NCBI RefSeq assembly: GCF_009852415.1 | Contig: NZ_WOXS01000002.1 | Span: 3,822,001 to 3,886,000, forward strand | Source of the DNA: Streptomyces sp. Tu 3180 | GTDB lineage: Bacteria; Actinomycetota; Actinomycetes; Streptomycetales; Streptomycetaceae | Reading direction: 5' to 3' | DNA length: 64,000 nt | Shown: positions 16,770 through 24,812 of the stretch, one piece after another | Layout of the letters: the number at the start of each line of letters is the position of its first letter | How positions within the stretch are numbered: position 1 is the first letter of the stretch | Made by a program: the position numbers and the translations under genes | The notes under the pieces: generated by a model | Told to the model about the DNA's origin: nothing | Databases searched by the model: none | The model's input: the letters and a program-made list of their open reading frames with translations, nothing else

Positions 16770-16886
16770 ATGCGTGCCGTTCGTCGTGCCGCCGCCGTTC
16801 TGACGTCCACCGTCGCGCTGCTCGGAGCATTCGCCACCGAGGCCGCCGCGTTCGGCATCGACCTCGGTGGAGGCGTGACCTTCTGA
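16770..16886 (+). CDS. Tiny secreted peptide, 38 residues
   Basis: MRAVRRAAAVLTSTVALLGAF followed by ATEAAAFGIDLGGGVTF. AGGAAGGAAG lies 6-7 bases before the ATG. The first ~27 residues form a signal peptide (MRAVRR, hydrophobic core, TEAAA), leaving only about 11 mature residues, FGIDLGGGVTF. Too short for standard gene calls, but the ribosome site and signal peptide are convincing. Function unknown; a structural or signalling peptide is possible. Confidence 0.5.
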   Translation: MRAVRRAAAVLTSTVALLGAFATEAAAFGIDLGGGVTF

Positions 16887-16959
16887 CGCGTCCCCCGGTC
16901 TGACACTCTCCGTTCTCGTGTTCACAGCGGGCCGGTCCCCGTCCCCGGGACCGGCCCGT

Positions 16960-17122
16960 CCCCGTCGGCCGTCCGAAGCGCGGAAACCGGCCGTCCGAAG
17001 TCCCGTGACGTCCGATGCGCAAGGGCGTCCGGAACCCAGAGACGTGCGAAGCCGGTGACGTCCGAAGCCCCGTGACATTCGAAGCCCCGTGACATTCGAA
17101 GCCCCGTGACGTTCGAAGTGCA
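16960..17122. repeat. 17-bp tandem repeat array upstream of a secreted-peptide gene
   Basis: Four head-to-tail 17-bp units occupy 17055-17122: GTGACGTCCGAAGCCCC, two identical GTGACATTCGAAGCCCC, then GTGACGTTCGAAGTGCA. Diverged half-units built on CGTCCGAAG extend left to about 16960. The core TTCGAA is palindromic. The array ends 14 nt before the GTG of the 60-residue peptide gene, and that gene's own first codons (GTGCGTTCGAAGATCC) match the unit. Confidence 0.85.
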
Positions 17123-17136
17123 GTGAAAGGTGTGCC

Positions 17137-17319
17137 GTGCGTTCGAAGATCCGCTTCCGTCCCCGTACCGCCCTCGCCGTCTGTCTCGCCTCCGTGGCGC
17201 TCACCGCGGTGCTCGCCCCCGCCGCCGCCGCGCTGCCGCTGCCCCTTCCGGCCGTCGGCGAGGGGGTGGCCGTCGAGGGCCCGCTGGTGAACAACCTCAC
17301 GCTGCCCGCACTCAAGTAG
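17137..17319 (+). CDS. Small secreted peptide, 60 residues
   Basis: GTG start with GAAAGG ten bases before. Signal peptide of about 32 residues (RSKIRFRPRTALAVCLASVA then LTAVLAPAAAA), mature ~28 residues LPLPLPAVGEGVAVEGPLVN followed by NLTLPALK, hydrophobic and Pro/Leu/Val-rich with no Cys in the mature part. It lies directly downstream of the 17-bp repeat array and in the same direction as the other tiny peptide gene and the XPB gene. No recognised family. Confidence 0.6.
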   Translation: MRSKIRFRPRTALAVCLASVALTAVLAPAAAALPLPLPAVGEGVAVEGPLVNNLTLPALK

Positions 17320-17418
17320 CCCGGTCCGCTCGGGACACCGGGAGCGGGTCATCGGGCAGACTGGACGTTTGGCCGTGCTGTGCCCGTGCCGGGCCCGTCA
17401 GCAGAAAGGCAGCCACGC

Positions 17419-19062
17419 GTGAACGGTCCGCTCATCGTCCAGTCCGACAAGACCCTCCTCCTCGAGGTCGACCACGAGCAGGCCGACGACTGCCGTCGTG
17501 CCATCGCGCCGTTCGCCGAGCTGGAGCGGGCGCCCGAGCACATCCACACCTACCGGGTGACCCCGCTCGGCCTGTGGAACGCGCGGGCGGCCGGGCACGA
17601 CGCCGAACAGGTCGTCGACGCGCTGGTGCAGTACAGCCGCTATCCGGTGCCGCACGCGCTGCTCGTGGACATCGCCGACACCATGGACCGCTACGGCCGG
17701 CTCAGCCTGGTCAAGCACCCGGCGCACGGTCTCGTCCTCACCAGCACCGACCGGCCGGTGCTGGAGGAGGTGCTGCGCTCCAAGCGGATCGCCCCCCTCG
17801 TCGGCGCCCGCATCGACCCGGACACCGTCGTCGTGCACCCCTCGGAGCGGGGGCAGATCAAGCAGGTGCTGCTGAAGCTGGGCTGGCCCGCCGAGGACCT
17901 CGCCGGGTACGTGGACGGCGAGGCGCACCCGATCGAGCTGCGCGAGGAGGGGTGGAAGCTGCGGCCGTACCAGAAGCAGGCCGTGGAGAACTTCTGGCAC
18001 GGCGGCTCCGGCGTGGTGGTCCTCCCCTGCGGCGCGGGCAAGACGCTGGTCGGCGCCGGTTCGATGGCGCAGGCGAAGTCCACCACGCTGATCCTGGTCA
18101 CCAACACCGTCTCGGCCCGCCAGTGGAAGCACGAGCTGGTGCGGCGGACCTCGCTGACCGAGGACGAGATCGGTGAGTACAGCGGGACGAAGAAGGAGAT
18201 CCGCCCCGTCACCATCGCCACCTACCAGGTGCTGACGACCAGGCGGAAGGGCGTCTACCCCCACCTGGAGCTGTTCGACTCCCGCGACTGGGGACTGATC
18301 CTCTACGACGAGGTGCACCTGCTGCCCGCCCCCGTCTTCAAGTTCACGGCGGATCTGCAGGCGCGGCGGCGGCTCGGGCTGACGGCGACGCTGGTGCGCG
18401 AGGACGGCCGCGAGTCGGACGTGTTCTCGCTGATCGGGCCCAAGCGGTTCGACGCCCCGTGGAAGGAGATCGAGGCTCAGGGCTACATCGCCCCGGCCGA
18501 CTGCGTGGAGGTCCGGGTCAGCCTCACCGACTCCGAGCGGCTGGCGTACGCCACCGCCGAGACGGAGGAGAAGTACCGCTTCTGCGCGACGACCGCGACC
18601 AAGCGGAAGGTGACGGAGGCGATCGTCCGGCGCTTCGCCGGCCAGCAGATCCTCGTCATCGGGCAGTACATCGACCAGCTGGACGAACTGGGCGAGCACC
18701 TGAACGCGCCGGTGATCAAGGGCGAGACGTCGAACGCCCAGCGGGAGAAGCTGTTCGACGCGTTCCGGGAGGGCGAGATCAGCGTGCTGGTCGTGTCCAA
18801 GGTCGCGAACTTCTCGATCGACCTGCCGGAGGCGACGGTGGCGATCCAGGTGTCGGGCACCTTCGGGTCGCGGCAGGAGGAGGCCCAGCGGCTCGGCCGG
18901 GTGCTGCGGCCGAAGGCGGACGGGCACCAGGCCCACTTCTACTCCGTGGTCGCCCGGGACACCCTCGACCAGGACTTCGCGGCGCACCGCCAGCGGTTCC
19001 TGGCGGAGCAGGGGTACGCGTACCGGATCATGGACGCGGACGAGCTCCTCGCCGAGAGCTGA
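17419..19062 (+). CDS. XPB/Ssl2-type DNA repair helicase
   Basis: 547 residues from GTG 17419. Superfamily 2 3'-5' helicase: an N-terminal damage-recognition-like region (NGPLIVQSDKTLLLEVDHEQ...), Q-like LRPYQKQAVENFW, Walker A VLPCGAGKTL (about residue 205), Walker B DEVH in LILYDEVHLLP (about 300), motif III LTATLVRE, and motif VI QRLGRVLRPK. It unwinds DNA in nucleotide excision repair and transcription contexts and is conserved as XPB in Actinobacteria. The helicase-associated protein upstream is its probable partner. Confidence 0.92.
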   Translation: MNGPLIVQSDKTLLLEVDHEQADDCRRAIAPFAELERAPEHIHTYRVTPLGLWNARAAGHDAEQVVDALVQYSRYPVPHALLVDIADTMDRYGRLSLVKHPAHGLVLTSTDRPVLEEVLRSKRIAPLVGARIDPDTVVVHPSERGQIKQVLLKLGWPAEDLAGYVDGEAHPIELREEGWKLRPYQKQAVENFWHGGSGVVVLPCGAGKTLVGAGSMAQAKSTTLILVTNTVSARQWKHELVRRTSLTEDEIGEYSGTKKEIRPVTIATYQVLTTRRKGVYPHLELFDSRDWGLILYDEVHLLPAPVFKFTADLQARRRLGLTATLVREDGRESDVFSLIGPKRFDAPWKEIEAQGYIAPADCVEVRVSLTDSERLAYATAETEEKYRFCATTATKRKVTEAIVRRFAGQQILVIGQYIDQLDELGEHLNAPVIKGETSNAQREKLFDAFREGEISVLVVSKVANFSIDLPEATVAIQVSGTFGSRQEEAQRLGRVLRPKADGHQAHFYSVVARDTLDQDFAAHRQRFLAEQGYAYRIMDADELLAES

Positions 19063-19079
19063 GCGGACGGGCGGGCGTC

Positions 19080-19265
19080 CTACCTGCGGCGCACGCCCGC
19101 CTCCTCGCCGTACTCGCCGAGGACGACCACGTCGAAGGCGGCGCCGAGGAACACCCTCACGGCGTGCAGGGCGTCGCCGAGGCGGTGCGGGTGGCTGCCC
19201 CGGACCGGTGCGGCGCCGGTCGGCCGGACCGGCGGCGGGACTGGGTGGACGGTCGCTGCGCTCAT
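19080..19265 (-). CDS. Small conserved actinobacterial protein
   Basis: 61 residues from ATG 19265. The second half, HRLGDALHAVRVFLGAAFDV then VVLGEYGEEAGVRRR, has the look of a small family seen in other streptomycetes; the N-terminus is Pro/Val-rich. Codon use is normal but the ribosome site is weak. Ends 17 nt after the convergent XPB stop. Function unknown. Confidence 0.55.
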   Translation of the reverse strand: MSAATVHPVPPPVRPTGAAPVRGSHPHRLGDALHAVRVFLGAAFDVVVLGEYGEEAGVRRR

Positions 19266-19387
19266 GTCCCCAGGGTGACTCTTCGGGCATGCGGCGGGCA
19301 TCGGTCCGAGGGCCCGGTCCGCACGGCCCGCGCGTACGCCTCCGGGACGAGCCGTCCCCCTCGGGCAGGGCGGGGTCTCCCCTAGGG

Positions 19388-19568
19388 GGTGTCGTTCGGA
19401 TCGGGCCGGCTCCGGGCAACGGTGCCCTGCGGACCGACCCGAGCGGGGTCTGGTGCGCGCGGACGCAAGGCGGAGGAGGGCGCCAGGGCGGAGCCCCGGC
19501 AACCGACGACAACGCCGCAGATGCGCGTGCCGGGCCCCGCGGCCCCGGCAAGATCCAAACGGCACCCC
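19388..19568. mobile_element. MITE-like non-coding element with CTAG duplications
   Basis: Within the gene-free gap 19266-19675. Terminal inverted repeats GGGGTGTCGTTCGGATC (19388-19404) and GATCCAAACGGCACCCC (19552-19568) match at 15 of 17 positions. CTAG flanks both ends (19384-19387 and 19569-19572), as a 4-bp target duplication would. The 181-bp interior has no convincing gene. CTAG-type targets with 4-bp duplications are known for IS5-group elements, so a non-autonomous derivative of such an element is likely. Confidence 0.65.
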
Positions 19569-19675
19569 CTAGGCGGGCGGCGGGGCCCGCCCGAGGCGCC
19601 GGGGCCGCGACCGGTGGGCCGGCGGCCCGGTCCGCGGTGGGCGGGCAGGCCGGCGGCCCGGTCCGCGCCGGGCGC

Positions 19676-20548
19676 TCAGCGGCCGATCGTGTCGAGCGCG
19701 GCGAGGTCCTCCCCGGACAGGGTGAGGCCCGCTCCGGCGATGTTCTCCCGCAGGTGCGCCACCGACGAGGTCCCGGGGATCAGCAGGATGTTGGGGGACC
19801 GGTGCAGCAGCCAGGCGAGGGCGACCGACATCGGGCGGGTGCCGTGCCGGGCGGCCACGGCCGAGAGCGTGGCGGACTGCAGGGGCGTGAAACCGCCGAG
19901 GGGGAAGAACGGCACGTAGGCGACGCCCTGTTCGGCGAGCCGGTCGACGAGGTCGTCGTCCTGGCGGTGGGCGAGGTTGTAGTGGTTCTGCACGCAGACG
20001 AACGGGGCGATGGCCTGCGCCTCGGCGATCTGGTCGGCGGTCGCGTTGCTCAGGCCGAGGTGGCGGATCAGGCCCTGCCGCTGGAGCTCGACGAGGGTCT
20101 CGTACGCCTTCGCGAGCGAGCCCGGCCGGGGCCCCGAGGCGTCGCCGAGCCGCAGGTTCACCAGGTCCAGCGTCTCGACGCCGAGGTTCTCCAGGTTGTC
20201 GTGGACGGACCGGCGCAGGTCGTCCGGCTCCCGGGCCGGGGGCCAGCCGCCCTCGGCGTCGCGGTGCGCGCCGACCTTGGTGACGATGTGCAGCGAGCCG
20301 GGGTAGGGGTGCAGCGCCTCACGGATCAGCCGGTTGGTGACGTGCGGTCCGTAGGCGTCGGCGGTGTCGATGTGGGTGATGCCGAGGCGCACGGCCTCGC
20401 GCAGCACCGCGAGCGCGCCGTCGTGATCGGCCGGCGGCCCCGTCACGCCCGGTCCCGCCAGTTGCATGGCCCCGTATCCGAACCGGGTGACGGTCAGGTC
20501 GCCCATCGTCCAGGTGCCGCCGGGGAGAGGTGTGGTCCGAGTGCTCAT
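19676..20548 (-). CDS. Aldo/keto reductase
   Basis: 290 residues from ATG 20548. AKR TIM-barrel features: RFGYGAMQLAGPG near the N-terminus, GITHIDTADAYGPH with the catalytic Asp and Tyr (about residues 58-68), VTKVGAHR with the catalytic Lys, and IPGTSSVAHLRENI binding NADPH near the C-terminus. Reduces aldehydes or ketones; natural substrate unknown. Divergently transcribed from an XRE regulator, a frequent pairing in Streptomyces in which the regulator controls the reductase. Confidence 0.9.
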   Translation of the reverse strand: MSTRTTPLPGGTWTMGDLTVTRFGYGAMQLAGPGVTGPPADHDGALAVLREAVRLGITHIDTADAYGPHVTNRLIREALHPYPGSLHIVTKVGAHRDAEGGWPPAREPDDLRRSVHDNLENLGVETLDLVNLRLGDASGPRPGSLAKAYETLVELQRQGLIRHLGLSNATADQIAEAQAIAPFVCVQNHYNLAHRQDDDLVDRLAEQGVAYVPFFPLGGFTPLQSATLSAVAARHGTRPMSVALAWLLHRSPNILLIPGTSSVAHLRENIAGAGLTLSGEDLAALDTIGR

Positions 20549-20650
20549 GCCCCCACCGTCCACGCCGGCGGCCGGTCCGCCCAGGTCCCCGCCGATCCTG
20601 GGAGTGACAGGGCCAGGGACGAACCGCCCCGCGCGCCTACGATGGAGCGC

Positions 20651-21529
20651 ATGTCTGAGGAGAACCGGCTCGGTGACTACCTCCGGGCGCGCCGGGATCT
20701 GGTGACCCCCGCGGACATGGGGCTGCCGGCGCACGGAGTACGCCGGGTGCCGGGGCTGCGCCGTGAGGAGGTCGCCCTGCTCGCCGGCATCAGCTCCGAC
20801 TACTACCTGCGGCTGGAGCAGGGCCGCGACCGCAATCCGTCGGCGCAGGTCCTCGACGCGCTCGCCCGGGTGTTCCGGCTCGACGACACCGCCACGGCCT
20901 ACCTCCACCAGCTCGCCGCGCCCCGGCCCCGTGCCCGCCGCCGGACCCGGCGCCCGTCCGTCCCGCCGGCCACGGCGCAGCTCCTGGAGTCGATCGGGCT
21001 GCCGGCGTTCGTGACGGACCGGGCCCTCGACGTGATCGCGGTCAATCCGCTCGCCTCCGCGCTGGTCCCGGGCGTGCGGGTGGGGGAGAACCGGCTCCGC
21101 TCGTTCTTCCTCGATCCCGCCGAGCGGGCCCTGCACGCGGACTGGGACCGCACGGCGGCCCAGTGCGTCGCCGTCTTCCGCAGGCGGCTCGGGTCCGACG
21201 CCGACGACCCGCGGGTCGTCCGGCTCGTCGGTGAACTCTCCCTGGCGAGCGCCGAGTTCCGCAGGGTGTGGGCACGCCACGACGTGCGGCCGGTCGTCGA
21301 CAAGCCGATCCGGATGAACCACCCCCAGGTCGGCGGGCTGAGCCTCACCCTGTCCAAGCTGGACGTCGACGGCCCCGACGGCCTGATGCTCGCCGCCTAC
21401 CACGCCGCGCCGGGCACCGAGGACGCCGAACGGCTGGCCCTGCTCGCCTCGCTGACCACGGGACCGGCACGGCGGCCGGCCGACGCTCCCGGCGCGCGGA
21501 CGGTGCACGGCTCGCCCGGTGCGCGCTGA
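20651..21529 (+). CDS. XRE regulator with MmyB-like ligand domain
   Basis: 292 residues from ATG 20651 (an ATG nine bases upstream is in frame). HTH near residues 15-75: GVRRVPGLRREEVALLAGIS and SDYYLRLEQGRDRNPS, typical of the MmyB-type group. Residues ~100-270 match the MmyB-like ligand-binding domain (LLESIGLPAFVTDRALDVIA, NHPQVGGLSLTLSKLDV). The likely target is its own promoter and the divergent aldo/keto reductase. Confidence 0.88.
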   Translation: MSEENRLGDYLRARRDLVTPADMGLPAHGVRRVPGLRREEVALLAGISSDYYLRLEQGRDRNPSAQVLDALARVFRLDDTATAYLHQLAAPRPRARRRTRRPSVPPATAQLLESIGLPAFVTDRALDVIAVNPLASALVPGVRVGENRLRSFFLDPAERALHADWDRTAAQCVAVFRRRLGSDADDPRVVRLVGELSLASAEFRRVWARHDVRPVVDKPIRMNHPQVGGLSLTLSKLDVDGPDGLMLAAYHAAPGTEDAERLALLASLTTGPARRPADAPGARTVHGSPGAR

Positions 21530-21581
21530 CCGGCGGCGCGGTCGCGCGCCCGCCGCGCCCCCCGTCCGGGGTGAAAACCGT

Positions 21582-21611
21582 TTGGACCCCACCGGCCGGA
21601 CGTCCTAGAAT
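21582..21611 (+). promoter_or_regulatory. Candidate sigma70-type promoter for the HelD-like gene
   Basis: TTGGAC (21582-21587), 18-bp spacer, TAGAAT (21606-21611). Predicted transcript start near 21618 gives a leader of about 90 nt before the GTG at 21710. Confidence 0.55.
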
Positions 21612-21709
21612 CGCCGCTCTTGCCCGCCTCCCCTCACGGAGCGCCGCCGCCCGGACGGAAACCGGCCGGCATCCCGCAGCCACCCCAGCAGGTTCCCGGA
21701 GGCACCCCT

Positions 21710-23836
21710 GTGTCCGCGCCCATGCCCGCAGCCGAGCCCGTCGAGCCCGTGGCCGACGACGACCCCCTCTCCCGCGAGCGCGCCCACCTCGCCGCGTCCC
21801 GTGCCGCCCTGCGCGCGATGCGCGAGGACGTGGAGTCCCTCGACATCAGCGACGTCACCGCCAACTGGGTCAACGCGGCCGTACTGGAACGCCAGATCGA
21901 GGAGCGCGTCAAGGCGCTGGCCGACCTCAGCGACACCCCGCTGTTCTTCGGCCGCCTCGACTACCTGCACGACCCCGGCGCGGAGCAGGCCGAAGGGGGG
22001 CGGGAACCGGAGGGGCACGAAGCGCCTTCCGGACCGGAAGGGCGGGAGGAGACGGGCGGGCGCTTCTATATCGGGCGGCGGCACGTGCACGACGCGGGCG
22101 GCGACCCGATGGTGATCGACTGGCGGGCGCCGGTCTCGCAGCCGTTCTACCGGGCGTCCAGGAAGGACCCGATGGACGTCGCGCTGCGCCGCCGCTTCGG
22201 CTACACCGGCGGCGCCCTCACCGCGTACGAGGACGAGCACCTGTCCGACCCGGCCGAGGCCGCGACCACCAGCAAGCTGCTCCAGCAGGAGATCGAGCGT
22301 CCCCGCGTCGGCCCGATGCGGGACATCGTCGCCACGATCCAGCCGGAGCAGGACGAGATCGTACGGTCCGGGCTGGCGGGCAGCGTGTGCGTGCAGGGAG
22401 GTCCCGGCACCGGGAAGACCGCCGTCGGCCTGCACCGGGTGGCCTATCTGCTGTACGCCCACCGCGAGCGGCTGGCCCGCACCGGCACGCTGGTCGTCGG
22501 GCCGAACCGGTCCTTCCTGCACTACATCGAGCAGGTGCTGCCGGCGCTGGGCGAGCTGACGGTCGCGCAGGCCACCGTGGACGACCTGGTGGCGCAGCAC
22601 GTCGAGGTGCGCGGGACGGACGACGCCGCGGCGGCGGTCGTCAAGGGCGACGCCCGGATGGCCGAGGTGCTGAGGCGGGCCCTCTACTCCCACGTCACGC
22701 TGCCCACCGAGCCGGTCGTGGTGGTGCGCGGCTCGCGGCGCTGGCGGGTTCCGGCGTACGAACTGGAGGACATCGTCCGGCAGTTGCTGGAGCGCGGCAT
22801 CCGCTACGGCGCCGCCCGCGAGGCGCTGCCGCAGCGCATCGCGCACGCGGTGCTGGTGCAGATGGAGCGGGCCGGCGAGGCGCCGGACGACCGGGTGCAG
22901 GACGCGGTGGCCCGCAACAGCGCGGTGAAGGCGGCGGTGAAGACGATCTGGCCGGCGGTCGACCCGGCGAAGCTGGTGCTGCGGCTGCTGGGCGACCCGG
23001 AGTTCCTGGCGGAGCACGCGCGCGGGCTGCTCGACGAGCAGGAACAGAAGACGATCCTGTGGGCCGGGCCCGCGCGGTCGGTGAGGTCGGCGAAGTTCTC
23101 GCCCGCGGACGCGGTGCTGGTCGACGAGGCGGCCGACCTCGTCCGGCGCACCCCCTCCCTCGGGCACGTGGTGCTCGACGAGGCGCAGGACCTGTCCCCC
23201 ATGCAGTACCGGGCGGTGGGCCGGCGCTGCACCACCGGCTCGGCGACCGTCCTCGGCGACCTGGCCCAGGGCACCACGCCGTGGGCGACGCGGAGCTGGG
23301 AGGAGGCGCTGGAGCACCTGGGCAAGCGGGACGCGGTGATCGAGGAGCTGACGGCCGGTTTCCGCGTGCCGACGGACGTCATCACGTACGCCTCCCGGCT
23401 GCTCCCGCACATCGCGCCGGGTCTGACGCCGGTGGCCTCGATCCGTGAGAACCCGGGCTTCTTCGAGGTCCGCCGGGTCGGGGGACCCGGAGACGTGGTC
23501 GCCGCCTGCCGCGAACTGCTGCGCCACGAGGGCTCGGTCGGCCTGATCGCCGCGGACGCCCGGATCCCGGAGCTGGCGCAGGAGCTGGCGGCGGCCTCGG
23601 TCGCCTCGGTCGCCCCCGGCGAGGAGACGACCCGGGACACCCGGCTGACCCTGGTCCCGGCGTCCCTGGCGAAGGGCCTGGAGTACGACTACGTGGTCCT
23701 GGACGAGCCCCGGGCCGTGGTCGACGGCGAACCCGACGAACGCACCGGTCTGCGCCGCCTGTACGTGGCCCTGACCCGAGCGGTCTCCGGGCTGATCGTG
23801 ACGCACGCGGCCCCCCTGCCGGAGCAACTGGCCTGA
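21710..23836 (+). CDS. HelD-like UvrD-superfamily ATPase
   Basis: 708 residues from GTG 21710, with GGAGG seven bases upstream. N-terminal coiled coil (RERAHLAASRAALRAMREDV...), then the HelD hallmark FYIGRRHVHDAG and PMVIDWRAPVSQPFYRAS, Walker A QGGPGTGKTAVGLHR (about residue 225), Walker B LDEAQDLSPMQYRA, and motif VI RRLYVALTRAVSGLIV. HelD proteins bind RNA polymerase and recycle stalled complexes; the HelR branch in Streptomyces gives rifampicin tolerance. An Ala/Gly/Glu-rich insert near residue 90 varies in the family. Which branch it belongs to needs a tree. Confidence 0.82.
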   Translation: MSAPMPAAEPVEPVADDDPLSRERAHLAASRAALRAMREDVESLDISDVTANWVNAAVLERQIEERVKALADLSDTPLFFGRLDYLHDPGAEQAEGGREPEGHEAPSGPEGREETGGRFYIGRRHVHDAGGDPMVIDWRAPVSQPFYRASRKDPMDVALRRRFGYTGGALTAYEDEHLSDPAEAATTSKLLQQEIERPRVGPMRDIVATIQPEQDEIVRSGLAGSVCVQGGPGTGKTAVGLHRVAYLLYAHRERLARTGTLVVGPNRSFLHYIEQVLPALGELTVAQATVDDLVAQHVEVRGTDDAAAAVVKGDARMAEVLRRALYSHVTLPTEPVVVVRGSRRWRVPAYELEDIVRQLLERGIRYGAAREALPQRIAHAVLVQMERAGEAPDDRVQDAVARNSAVKAAVKTIWPAVDPAKLVLRLLGDPEFLAEHARGLLDEQEQKTILWAGPARSVRSAKFSPADAVLVDEAADLVRRTPSLGHVVLDEAQDLSPMQYRAVGRRCTTGSATVLGDLAQGTTPWATRSWEEALEHLGKRDAVIEELTAGFRVPTDVITYASRLLPHIAPGLTPVASIRENPGFFEVRRVGGPGDVVAACRELLRHEGSVGLIAADARIPELAQELAAASVASVAPGEETTRDTRLTLVPASLAKGLEYDYVVLDEPRAVVDGEPDERTGLRRLYVALTRAVSGLIVTHAAPLPEQLA

Positions 23837-23971
23837 CCCCGTCCGGCCGCCGGGTGCGGCCGCCGGGTCACGGCCGCCGCTCGTGGCCACCCGTCACGGC
23901 CGCCGGTCGTGTTCGGCTCCCGCACCCGGCGGCCGGTGGCAGCCGGCTCCCCGGCCGGCCGCCGGTCGCGG

Positions 23972-24676
23972 TCAGTCGCCGGGGCCCTGCCCGTCCACCG
24001 CTCTGCGCCACTGTGCGACGGCCCGGGCCGAGACGGGTCCGTCCCAGCCGTCCGGACGGGCCGCCCCGCCGATGTGGAAGCCGTCGATGCCGGCCTCCAG
24101 CAGTGTGGGCACGTGCTCCAGGCGCAGGCCGCCGCCCACCAGCACCTGCTGCTCGTACCCGGGCTCCCCGCGCCGGCCCGCCTCGGCGCACAGCGTGGGG
24201 AGGCCGTCGTCGACGCCGGTCGGCGAGCCCGCCGTGAGGTAGGTGTCGAGGCCGGGCAGGCCGTCGAGCTGCTTGCGCAGGGCGTCCCGGTCGGCGGCGC
24301 GGTCGATCGCGCGGTGGAAGGTCCACCGGCAGCCGTCCAGCTCGCCGACGAGCCGCTCCACCGCGTCGAGGTCCACCCCGCCGTCCGCGGCGAGGAACCC
24401 GAGCACGAACTCCTCCGCCCCGGCCTCGCGCATCTCGTACGCGGCGCCCGCCAGCCGGTCGAGGTCGCCCGCCGCGAACCCGTCCGCCAGCCGCAGCATC
24501 ACCCGCAGCGAGAGGTCGACGGCCCCGCGGATCCCGGCGACGGTCCCGGCCGACGGGGTGAGCCCGTCGGCCGCCATGTCGGTCACCAGCTCGAGGCGGT
24601 CCGCACCTCCCGCCTGGGCGGCGACCGCGTCCTCGACGTCGAGGGCGATCACCTCCAGGACTGCACGCTTGCTCAT
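23972..24676 (-). CDS. cutC: CutC family protein
   Basis: 234 residues from ATG 24676. A TIM-barrel CutC fold: LEVIALDVEDAVAAQAGGAD at the N-terminus, RLELVTDMAADGLTPSAGTV, FVLGFLAADGGVD, WTFHRAIDRA (conserved HRAID) and LTAGSPTGVDDG near the C-terminus. Historically linked to copper homeostasis, though the enzymatic activity is not firmly established. The preceding gap (23837-23971) holds short CGGCCGCCGG repeats and no gene. Confidence 0.88.
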   Translation of the reverse strand: MSKRAVLEVIALDVEDAVAAQAGGADRLELVTDMAADGLTPSAGTVAGIRGAVDLSLRVMLRLADGFAAGDLDRLAGAAYEMREAGAEEFVLGFLAADGGVDLDAVERLVGELDGCRWTFHRAIDRAADRDALRKQLDGLPGLDTYLTAGSPTGVDDGLPTLCAEAGRRGEPGYEQQVLVGGGLRLEHVPTLLEAGIDGFHIGGAARPDGWDGPVSARAVAQWRRAVDGQGPGD

Positions 24677-24812
24677 GGGGCCCCATTCATCGGCGTTCGC
24701 CGGTACGCACCGGCATCGGACGGCGGCTACAGGTCTAGTCCAATCCAAGCCTACGCCCGCACCCCGGGGATCCGCGCCCCCGGCACCGCGCCGGGGCCTC
24801 GGTGTCCCCGCC

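Noticed and set aside
17055..17122. CRISPR or attachment-site array
   Set aside because: 17-bp units abut without spacers and no integrase is nearby.
19676..21592. 638-codon minus-strand frame over the XRE gene
   Set aside because: Only its last 290 codons are protein-like (the aldo/keto reductase); the rest is antisense to the regulator.
21530..21709. Rifamycin-associated element before the HelD-like gene
   Set aside because: No obvious long palindrome in the leader; only an ordinary promoter is visible.
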